Below are positions 11,635 through 22,200 of a DNA stretch of 64,000 nucleotides, in pieces. Position numbers and translations under genes: made by a program. Source of the DNA: Yponomeuta sedellus. Lineage: Eukaryota; Arthropoda; Insecta; Lepidoptera; Yponomeutidae. The stretch spans positions 23,942,181 to 24,006,180 of the forward strand of contig OW203721.1 in the NCBI GenBank assembly GCA_934045075.1, given 5' to 3'. Each line of letters opens with the position of its first letter. The first letter of the stretch is position 1. The notes below the pieces were generated by a model. That model saw nothing but the letters and a program-made list of their open reading frames with translations, ran no database searches and had not been told where the DNA came from.

Positions 11635-12872
11635 TATTGTAACGCCAGGACGCCCTGTGACCAGGTGGAGCGACGACATTCGCAAAGCGGTGAGCGTGAC
11701 TGGAAGAGGAGAGCCAAAGATCTGGGGTTCTTCCACGTAGTCAAACTATTATGTCAAACTGGTTTGACCACGTGGAAAATTCGTTCCTCGTGGTCAAATT
11801 AAAGTAATGACCCTTCCTGTATAAGATTCTAAATGCCAAATAGTAGAGTCAAACCATAGTCAATCTATTTTGTCGAACTGATTTGACCACGTGGATTTAT
11901 GTTTCCGCATAGTCAAACTAGTAAAATGCCCTTATTCTGTGCCGACCAACTAAACTGATCAACTAGTTGTTCCGATCGGAGCTCAATACGTGGTTTTATT
12001 CCTGTCGGACTTCTCAAATCAATCATAGCTTATATAAGAGTTCCCAACGGAAACACTATGAAGTTTTATACTTCACGGAACAACTCATTAAAAATACAAC
12101 AAAATAATAAACTTCATGCTTACGTATCTATTTAAATAAAAAAAATATCAACTTAACTAAACTTAAATCTTTGTGGCGTACTAAATTCAGTACATAGGTA
12201 GTCATGGCATGGGTAGATATTGTATATTTGATTAGTCCGAGTCGAGTTTCGATGTTGGAAAAAATACTAGGCTCTCACGGAAATGTAGGAGTTAATTTTT
12301 ATAAATAGTTTATCTATCCTAGAATTTAAAAGTATTTTTTTTTAATGATTCGCAATGCTGAGTTATATTCACGCATGCCCAGCGTGGGAATTATGGGACA
12401 TTACCCCATATATAGAATAAGACTGTATAGTTGTTCCGTTGGGAACTCTTATATTATAAGAGTTCCCAACGGAACAACTATACAGCTTATATTATAAGCT
12501 TAATATGGTTGATTTGAGTAGTTAGTCCGACAGGAATAAAACCACGTACTGAGTCCCGATCGGAACAACTAGTCGATTAGTTTAGTTGGTCGGCACGGAA
12601 TAAGGGCATTTTACTAGTTTGACTATGCGGAAACATAATTCCACGTGGTCAAATCAGTTCGACAAAATAGTTTGACTGCACTTTTTGGCATTTAGAATCT
12701 TAAACAAGAAGGATCATTACTTTAATTTGACCACGAGGAACGAATTTTCCACGTGGTCAAATCAGTTTGACAAAATAGTTTGACTACGTGGAATAACCCA
12801 AGATCTGGCTCAGAGCCGTGTCTTGGGAGAGGCTTATGTCGAGCAGTGGACTGACACCAGCTGATTATGATA
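11635..12872 (+). mobile_element. LINE 3' fragment split by a foldback element
   Basis: Two pieces, 11635-11724 and 12808-12872, form one LINE 3' end ('gtgaccaggtggagcgacgacat...gccaaagatctg' continuing into 'gctcagagccgtgtcttgggagaggcttatgtcgagcagtggac'). They are separated by the element at 11725-12799. The distal piece ends some 35 bases beyond the SPAG17 poly(A) signal. Confidence 0.7.
11725..12799. mobile_element. 1075-bp foldback transposon, 8-bp TSD aagatctg
   Basis: Flanking direct repeats aagatctg occupy 11717-11724 and 12800-12807. The ends are gggttcttccacgtagtcaaact and its inverse, and the terminal inverted repeats run about 330 bases (to about 12060 and from about 12460). A second, inner perfect palindrome of 63 bases lies near 12430-12492. 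No transposase is visible. An 8-bp target duplication fits hAT- or P-type transposases, but the ends are not clearly diagnostic. Confidence 0.8.
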
Positions 12873-12906
12873 ACAATTTAAACGAGTATGTTGTGCCTCA
12901 AACATC

Positions 12907-12912
12907 TTTATT
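12907..12912 (-). terminator. Poly(A) signal of the SPAG17 gene
   Basis: AATAAA on the minus strand, 28 bases past the stop codon that ends at 12940. Its spacing is normal for an insect transcript end and supports the assignment of the terminal exon. Confidence 0.7.
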
Positions 12913-12939
12913 GACCACTAAACTCTTAAAACTATCAAC

Positions 12940-13215
12940 TCAAGCGCCTCCGGACCTCCCCTCTCCCCCGCCGTCCTCGTGAGACGGCGGCGGCGTGGGA
13001 CTGGTCAGGTCCGTGGTGAGGGTCGCGTCCTCTGCGCACACGCATCTCGAGCGCCGTCTCTCGGCGCGCGTCACCGCATCGCCTGCTGCCGCGTTCACCT
13101 CCCACCAGATGGCGCCACCCAGGATGTTCCGGAAGTAAGGGGGCACGCTGCCTTTGCGCAGGAGGTATCTGGGGAAAGCTTTGGTTTTTAGATTTTGATA
13201 GATAGATAGATAGAT

Positions 13216-13272
<57 letters not shown>

Positions 13273-16200
13273 TAGATAGATGAAAAATTTATTAACACTT
13301 CCACACACACATGTAGAAGAACAACACAAAATCAGCAGAATGTACAGCCTTTAAGAAGATAACAAACACATATTATAATAATCAACAGAGCATTGTGGGT
13401 GTGGCCAATGAAAAAAGGTTCTGACTCAGCATGTGCTGCGGCGGGCGACCACCTCAGCGCTGTTATTCTGTCAGTACCTGGTGGTAAGACAGCATCGTGC
13501 AGAGCCCGGAGATTGTAGGTGCAGGTCAAATGTTACATATTGTGACAGAGACGTTATTATTACATCATCGTGCAGAGCCCGGAGATATATAGGTTGCAAG
13601 TCAAAAGAATGTAATAATAATTATAATAATAGTATGTAATACATATACACTCGGTCCTGACTCACAGGTTTTCCTAGTCGGAGGGCAAGGGCTTGTGATT
13701 CACTGTCAAACTTTATTTCTCAATAACGACATTTGTACATCTGTATTGCTGTCCCCACCCAAATACTTACATAGTTGTTCAATAGAATGTAATAAGCACG
13801 ACAATGGTTGATATTGCCTCAATTTGGTAGTCTGCGAAGCAATAGCAGTACAATGTCATTCCAGCTTATGACCCGCGCAAATGAAATAGGGATCTCTCGC
13901 GAACAAGATCGAATTGCGAGAGGCGCCGAGTTAAGTACCATTGCAATGCGATTGGTTACTAGACTACCGATAGTGTGAATGACGTTTCATTGCCGGACTA
14001 ATATGACTCTATTGAACAACCATGCATAGAACGCGGTAGTAGCGGAGCGGTGTAGAACGCCGGCTTCTTAATCGGGAGGTCGTGGGTTCGAACCCCGGCA
14101 TGTACCAATGACTTTGTTTTCTAAGTTATGTACATTTGTGAAATTATAGTAGCAATACTACTCGCGGACGGTGAAGGAAAACATCGTAAGGAAACCCTAG
14201 TGTCTGAGGTGTTCGCGTACCTCAGCGCTTGCTACGTATAATGGCCTAACTATGAGGCTACGTGCGGAAATCTCAGGTCTAACTAACTAACCATGCACAG
14301 AGACTCACCCCCCTGGTTGATTATTTACATACGGCGCTTCTTCTTCTTTTCGTGTCAGCGATTCGACCAGTCTATATTTTTCCTGCCCAATAGTTGGCTA
14401 CTGCAATTTCGGCAGCGTTGGCCTCTGTTAGGTCCTCCAGAGTGCAGGTGTGAGGGCACAATGGGCATTGGAGCAGGTGCACCATGGATTGCGATGAGGC
14501 TCCACAATCACATTGCTCCTCCGTTGGTGCAATATAACCCCACCTGCTTAGGTTTTGTCTGCAGCGACCTACTTGGGTCCGGAGTCGGTTGAGTGACTGT
14601 CCCCATAGGACCCAGTTAATCGGAACTGACCTATAAAACTCTTCCTCCTTGAGCTCCTCGGCCCGGCGTCTCCAGTAGCGTGCCAGGTTCTCGTCGGGGG
14701 GAATGATCTCGTCCAGAAGGCGCAGTTCCTCTTCTATGTGATCGTCGGAGTCTGAGCACAGGAAACAAAGAGCTTCAATACCATGTGGTAAGGTTGATCT
14801 TAATACCTTTTAGTGCTAAGGCCGCCGTCTGTACTCTTAGGTTATGAAATATCTGTATAATTTCCTTTTTTAGGTACAAAGTGTTCTCGTAGTAGTATAG
14901 TAGTATAGTCTGTCTATATAAAAAAATGTTAATAAGACTGTTACTGTTTGGGTATAGATTGTTTAGAAGGACACCGGTTAAGAACCACTGTTCCACAGTA
15001 AATTTAAAGTAAAGATAACTTCAATTAGCAAAATACGAATTTATTTAATAACCAAAATCAAGATGGCAACATTGTGACTTTTCCCCAACTCTGTGTCACC
15101 GTTGAGCTATAATGACGTTCTAATTTATAATAAATTATTTAATATGTGAAGACTAGTGTTTTCGTGCTCCAAACCCTCCACAAGTCAGTCCAGACCTCTA
15201 CAAAGTTTGGTAGAGGTCTGGTCCTCATCTTACCTTCCTCTCCCTCCACGGGTACTTCCTCCGGGACCGGCGGAGGTTTCGTGGTGATGTCCCGTTTCAT
15301 CCGATGGTGAAGGTCCAAATTCAGGCGCTCCTTCAGCTTTCTATACAACCTGGAGGAGACATTTCAACCTTTTAAAAAACCTAAGTAGAGGCTAAAAATT
15401 CCACCCATGCCGGGACTCGTACCCGCGACCTCTGGCTAACCGTGCCAGCGCTCTCCCAACTGAGCTAATGGGCGACTTACCGGCATCAGTGAAATTTAGA
15501 ACCTCTTTAGATGTTGCTGCCTGTACGTAATACAGAGAGTATTGTAATGAGGTTCGAAAATTCACTGGTGCCGGTAAGTCGCCCATTACCTCAGTTGGGA
15601 GAGCGCTGGCACGGTTAGCCAGGGGTTGCGGGTTCGAGTCCCGGTATGGGTAGAATTTTTAGCCTCTACTTAGGTTTTTTAAAATTGTCCTTAGCACTGG
15701 TTAGTTTTTAAGCGACGTTATGACACTGTTGGATCACATCAGAATTGTAAGAATCCGCCGAAGAAGTAAGGTGACTGAAATAGCTTACAGGCTTAGCAAG
15801 CTGAAGCGGAAGGGGCGATATCGACCCTTGTATGACCTCACTGCTGGGGCATGGGTCTCTTCCTGCATCGCAGAAAGGTTAGGCCATACTCCACCACGGG
15901 CCGTTAAGCCGCTGGTGCCGGCTGTCATGTAATGACAGTCGTTATGCCATGTCAGAGGTCTTATGGGCGGCTTGATAACTTCTGACAGTAAGGCCCGCTA
16001 CTGTCTTACAATCCTCCACCGACCCGGACTTGGCCCGTGGTAGAGTATGGCCTAACCTTCCTGCGACGCAGGAAGAGACCCGTGCCCCAGCAGTGGGGAC
16101 ATACAAGGGTTGATAAGGATAACGAGTAGTTTTTACGTGAAAGAGTAACAAACATCCATCCATCCATACTTACAAACTTTCCCGTGTATAATATTAGTAG

Positions 16201-19200
16201 GAGTGGGATACTAACTGTATGCCGAGCAGCTCAAGTTTCCTGTCCACGTCTATCTCATCGCGGGTGCGCGGATCGTTTATGGGGACGTTAAGTATGGTCT
16301 CGCAGTCGCTCTCCATTACCCGCCGGTACTTGAGTATGGCGTGGGTCAACTCCCGCGCGCCCTTTAATTGCGAGCGCTCCGCTTCGCACCACTGGAGTTC
16401 CAATGTCCTTGTGGGTTAGAACATAGATGCTGTTGGTGTTTTCTACAGTTTGAAGGCAGAGGGTTGAGTCCAGGACCATCATCTACCAAATGGTTTTATT
16501 CAAAGTAACACAAAAACTGTGATTTAAAGAATCTTAATGGACAGAAAACCCTAAACTTAGTACATTTTTTTTATTTTATTTCAAATTTGGTCCTTAAAAA
16601 TTTATGTTTCCATTTTATTTTCAAATATAGAACGCATTGACTATGTAAACATTATTTTTAAGGACCTTTGAAAATATTAGTTTCTAGTATTCTGTCCTTT
16701 TCAAAATCTAGATAATTTTGGAGACCAAATGGACAGAAAACTCAAAACTTAGTGTCTTCAAATTTGGTCCTTAAAAATAATGTTTTATTTTATTTATTTT
16801 CAAATATAGAACGCATTGAACAATGATATGTAAACATTATTTTAAGGACCAAATTTGAAAAGACTAAGTTTGGAGTTTTCTGTTCATTTCAAAACGTAGA
16901 TCATTTTGGAGATTAAATGGACAGAAAACTCCGAACTTAGTCTTTTCGCATTTGGTCCTTAAAAAATAATGTTTACATTTTATTTTAAAATTTAGAACGC
17001 ATTGTACTGCCTTCTATACATACATTCTCTGGCTGCCAAGTAGTCAGGCACAATAGCTTGGGATTCTTAAGGCTGCTATTCACAGGCGCGCCCATCCGCC
17101 GTACTCGTAGGTGACATTAAGTCCGCACACAAATAGTATGTGGACGATGACGAATTTGTCCACGAATGGGTGCGGCTTGGGGCTCGGCTCGCAGTGAGTG
17201 TAGTGAATGGGGGGCTTTATTCACCTAAGTATGAAAGCCTGGGGCAGCCGCGGCGGTAACACGGAGTCAGGCTCAATAGCTTTGGGCTGGAAACCCCCGT
17301 GTGGCCTCATCCAATGATAGAAGCCCTTCTCGCAAGTGTCTTCCTTCAGATCCTTGTAAGTTAACTGGGAAGGCTTGCCCGAGAGGCGGGACTCCATCAG
17401 CCATTTCTGGGGATATAGTTGGTTTGGGTCGGGTTAGGTTATATTTACAAAAAATATTTTTGGAAGTCTCTGTGGTAGGCACTTTACGAAGATGTGCGTG
17501 TGTCTGGGTTGTAAAAAAAAGGAAGTGTAAATTTCATCAGCTTTATTTTTTGAGATCCTGATGTCTTAAATAAAGTTTCATAAAGTTAAGAATGCGCTGT
17601 CCTCAGTTTCACAAAATTCACAATGCGCTCACCTCAGTTTCACAAAATTAGCAATGCGCTCACCTCAGTTTCACAAATTTCAAAATGAGCTCATCTCAGT
17701 TAGCTCTCACCTCAGTATCACACAGCTTACAATGAGCTCACCTCAATTTCACAAAGATCACTATGCGCTCGTCTCAGTTTCACCAAGTTTACATTGCGCT
17801 CACCTCAATTTCACAAAGTTCACAATCCGCTCATCTCAGTTTCCCAAAGTTCACAATGCACTCACCTCAGTTTCGGTGACATTGACGGGCGACAGTATGG
17901 AGACGAGGCGACGGTGGTCGCCGAAAGTGTCGTAAGTGTCAATGTGGCACCACGGTTGCCACAGGCAGTTCTTCCGATATTCTTCGATAAGGTTTCTGTG
18001 CACTACCTCCGAGCAGGTCAGATCCCTGCAAGTGTTAAATTCAGTGAGCCATTCGATGGTAGTGTTGTATTGTAAAGTTTATAAGGTACATACAATTCAG
18101 GGAACTGTACTTAGAACAGGGTCGTCTAGTTTACTAGCACATCACAATCATCAAATAAATCACTTACGTAGAAAAACGCTCAGACCCATTGACCATTGTA
18201 TAAAGTTCGGCGTCCTCCATTAGGAATCGAACACGAAATTACGACCTCTGTGTTGACAGACCACCGCTATGCAACGACGCAGTCATATAGCGTCTAGAAC
18301 ATATGACTTATAAAGGCCTTTTTCTCTTCAATAGTAATAATAATAATACGAAACTATTAATTTTTTTTATTAGCATTGATTTACCAACAAATAAAAAAGC
18401 CTAAAAATAATGGAATATGACTTTTCAATGTACTCCATTAACAAGACATTAGTATTAATTTATTTTCTGTTTGTTCCCTGTAGATCTAGTGGCTAGATCC
18501 ATAATGGATTCAACGAGATTTTACTTTCTCTGTAGATCTATTTTTTTAAATCTGGTTCTAAAGACAAAAACAAATTCTCCTTGGATCCATTAGGGATCTA
18601 GGCACTGGAATTTAAATAGGGATTTTATTTTGAGTCACCGATCGTGAACTAGATAGATTAAATATAACAAAATCAAAGTTTTACTCCTGGATGTTTACTA
18701 TTTAGAAAACTTTTTTATTTTCTAATATATTATGTATTGTATGTATATACCTATTACGGACAATTTCTTAATTTAACTTCACCATAAGCCTAAGCATAAG
18801 GATAAGGTCGTATAATTCGGCTTGATAACTTCTGCCAGTAAGGCCCGCCACTGTCTTACAAACCTCCACCAACCCGGACTTGTTCCCCGTGGTGGAGTAT
18901 GGCCTAACCTTCCTGCAATGCAGGAAGAGACACGTGCCCCAACAGTGGGGACATACAGGGTTGCAATCGCAATCGCACGCTTGAAACTCAGCTTTTTAAA
19001 TCTAAACAATGGATGGCGGTATAGTGGAGAAAGGCGTTACGCGCCTAATTCCTGACCATTCCTGAAACAGCGGCCCCCTCCCAGCTACAAACAAGTCCTA
19101 TAACTAGTTAAGAGAAAAAGCGTCCCCACCGTCTCAACACGAAGAACTTCATTGTCTTCGCGGTGTACACGTCCCGGCATTTTCCGTGCAGGTACACGGA

Positions 19201-22200
19201 CCCCTCGGACTTGCAGGTCTCCTCAGCGCGCTCCTCGCCCTCAGCGACTGGCTCCACCTCCTCATCACCTTGCTCCTGGCTGGTGGGCGGCGGGACAGCA
19301 TCGCCCGAGCATGATTCGTCATCTAGCAGGGTTATGTCTGCGTGGTATGGAAGATTGGCGGTGTTAAGGGAACCGTGTGAAGTCCGCTCTTTGACATTAT
19401 GAAGGAAATAACAATAGGCATGACGAAAGATTTTTAAATACTCTTCCATAATGTACACATTTATTATTTACAGAAAAAAATCTATGTTTAACGTTAAGTT
19501 TAACGAATGATAAAGCCAATTTTCTGAAATTATTTTATATCTGTGGGAAAGTAGCTTGCAGTGTCATGGCGTCGAATCTGACGTCACGCCCAGGTAAACA
19601 AACATCGTAATCACTAGTAGTCACAACAAAGCACGGGTAAAGTTTAACAATGTTTGCCTAAGCGCGACGTCACGCGGTGTGATGGGTGTTTCAGTCAAAA
19701 TGGTTGAAAGCAGTATTATAATCTTATATTTTATTGAAAATATTGGTAATCTCTTTTTTTATAAAATTAAATCAGTGTTTTAAATCGTTTTAATGTGTAC
19801 TTTCCCCTAATAACGTTAAATCAATTCCCGAAATAGATATTTCAGATGTATAATCGTTCCTAAGATTACAAGACGAAATAGCCTTCCGCGATATCAATAA
19901 ATACATATCACTCACCTCCTTCTTCATTCACGAAGATCCTTTTGCAATACGAGTCCTTCATTCGTAGCCAATGCCTGTACATTTGCTCGACACTGCAGAC
20001 CTCATCGTAGCTGATCTTGACTTCACAAGTCGTGAATGAATGACACTGTTCACACGCTTCGTAAGATATGAACAAATCCAGCCCATCAAACTTCGCCGTG
20101 GTCACACTGTCGAGCTTCATTTCATAATGATTATTATAGTCCATGATGACTGTAGTATGGTTAGGAGAATCGATTTGAACCTTAGCTTCGTAGTTATTAA
20201 TAGTGACCCTGGCGTAATTCTTGTGTTCGATCGTATAGACCAAGTAGATGGAGATGTATCCATCGTCTAGGGTTTTGACTCTTTTCGAGTAACGGCTGTG
20301 CTCGTAGACGGTGCCGTCAGTTATTGTAGAATGATCCGTTCCCAAAGACTCCACTTCGACCATGTCCAAGCCCACAGTTTCGAAGTAGGCTTTCTCTTCC
20401 TCCGTCCATTCCGGATAGATCTCTTGCGCTTCCTCAAAGCAATCTGAGATTATTCTGGTCCCGTCCGGGAACGTTGATATGTATGAGCCATTTTTATTAA
20501 GGAGATAGTGGGTGCCATCCGTACGCCGCATGAATACCTCACCCATGCAGTAATCCGTTGCGGTTTTTATGAGAAGTTTGTCAACCTTGTGAAGAGTTTT
20601 GTTAGCACATTGCTGCTTGACACCGCAAGTGTCGATGATCTCGAACTCGTCGAACCCAAACTCCATTTCGATCGGCTCTTCAAACTTTGGTTCTAAATCA
20701 TGAGTGCTGGACTTGCCAGTCTTTGCAGGGGAATTTTTAGATTTCTTTTCAAACTTGTCATCTTTTGCTTTTTTGTCAGCCTCTTTCCCTTTTTTATCGG
20801 CCTTATCTTTTTTACCTTTTTTGCCTGTTTCGGGAGCAATGTCTTCGGAATGTGTCGGGTAATGGATTATCACCTGCCGCTGTCCACACTTGGTTATATT
20901 GATATACGTGCCGTCTGGGCACAGTACTTCAATGTTACCTGATTTTCGGAAGATAATGGCTTCGCCTTTCAAAGTGTAGCAGCGCATCTCCTCTTCTAGA
21001 CCTGGCAATTCGGTTTGATACGAAAGCCTTATGTGGGAGAGGATGGGCGAGTTGTGTTCGTGCACAGATTCAATTATCAAGCCGTTCGGCCATGTCACGT
21101 ACAGCATATGGTAGAATTCAGTGTCATAGATAATCTCGTTCGGAGTCTCAAAATCAGATTTGAAAGTCGGTGACATCGGTGCAATCGGAATCGGGCTCGG
21201 ATTTATGGCGGGTTCATCCACCTCAGACATTGCCTTCGTCAACAGCACTTGGTAGTTCACCTTCTTGATGTTGATCATCACCTGATCTTTAGTCACAATT
21301 CTGAAGTTCTCGCTGAGTTCGGCCTTCTTCGGGATAATTGCGTGATCTCCGATCACTCGCTGGAACCAGAACTCAGTGTTGCCGTTCCCGGGGACCATGT
21401 TCATGATGATCCACTCGAAGTTCATTGGAATCACTAGGTAGTACATCGTATTTACCTTGGAGCCGTCTTTGGAGAAGAACGTACTATCTTTGCCAAAAAC
21501 CTCAACTCTTCTGTCCCCAAACATGTAGCCGCAGAAGGGTTTTGGGGCCTCCTCCACTTTCTCTTTCGGCTTCTGCTTGGCTGTCTTGCGAGGTGTTGAC
21601 TTTCTGGTATCTGTCTTGGGGCTGCTGAGACGCGAGGGGTTGTTATCGGTGCTTGTGACCTGAGTAGTAGCCTCAAGTGCCATCATCTGCTGATGCTTAA
21701 TGGAGCCATCAATCATCATCTCCACATCGAGGTCAGTCTCATTCAAGCATGAGTGTTCGTACTGCTCGAACATATGCTTCGAGTACATGGATCGCGTCAT
21801 CAGCGCCAGAGCTTCGTAATAGATTTCGTCTTGCTCCTGGATCCAATCATAGTGCTCCTCTAGAACATAGTCAAAGAAGTCTTGCAGGCACACAGCAGTA
21901 GGTACGTGACTCCTCCAAGTGTCACGTGCAATGCCCTCGTTATTGTGACTATTGAAAAACATCATTACGATGGAATCTGTCACCTCACAGTACTTGTAGT
22001 CAAGGCAGTTGTACTTGTTGAACGCGTCCAAAATTATCTGAAACGCGGCAGCGCCTCTAAAATCTTCAAAATACTCATATTCATCTATGAGGTGGTTTAG
22101 GGGCATGTCTGCGGCAATTTCGGCGGAGGAGACTAGCTCGCTGATATCGGGACAGTCAAAAAGGTACTTGACACGGGAAACCTCATCTTCATCTTTGCTA

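Noticed and set aside
14033..14105. Possible tRNA gene
   Set aside because: It continues into a SINE body shared with 8700-8940 and does not close an acceptor stem.
14293..14592. Plus-strand 99-codon open frame
   Set aside because: It is the shadow of a LINE C-terminal fragment and lies opposite to the SPAG17 direction; its translation has no domain.
17273..17482. Open frame MADGVPPLGQAF... on the minus strand
   Set aside because: It overlaps SPAG17 exon 4 in the wrong frame. The frame starting KWLMESRL fits the phases of both neighbouring exons.
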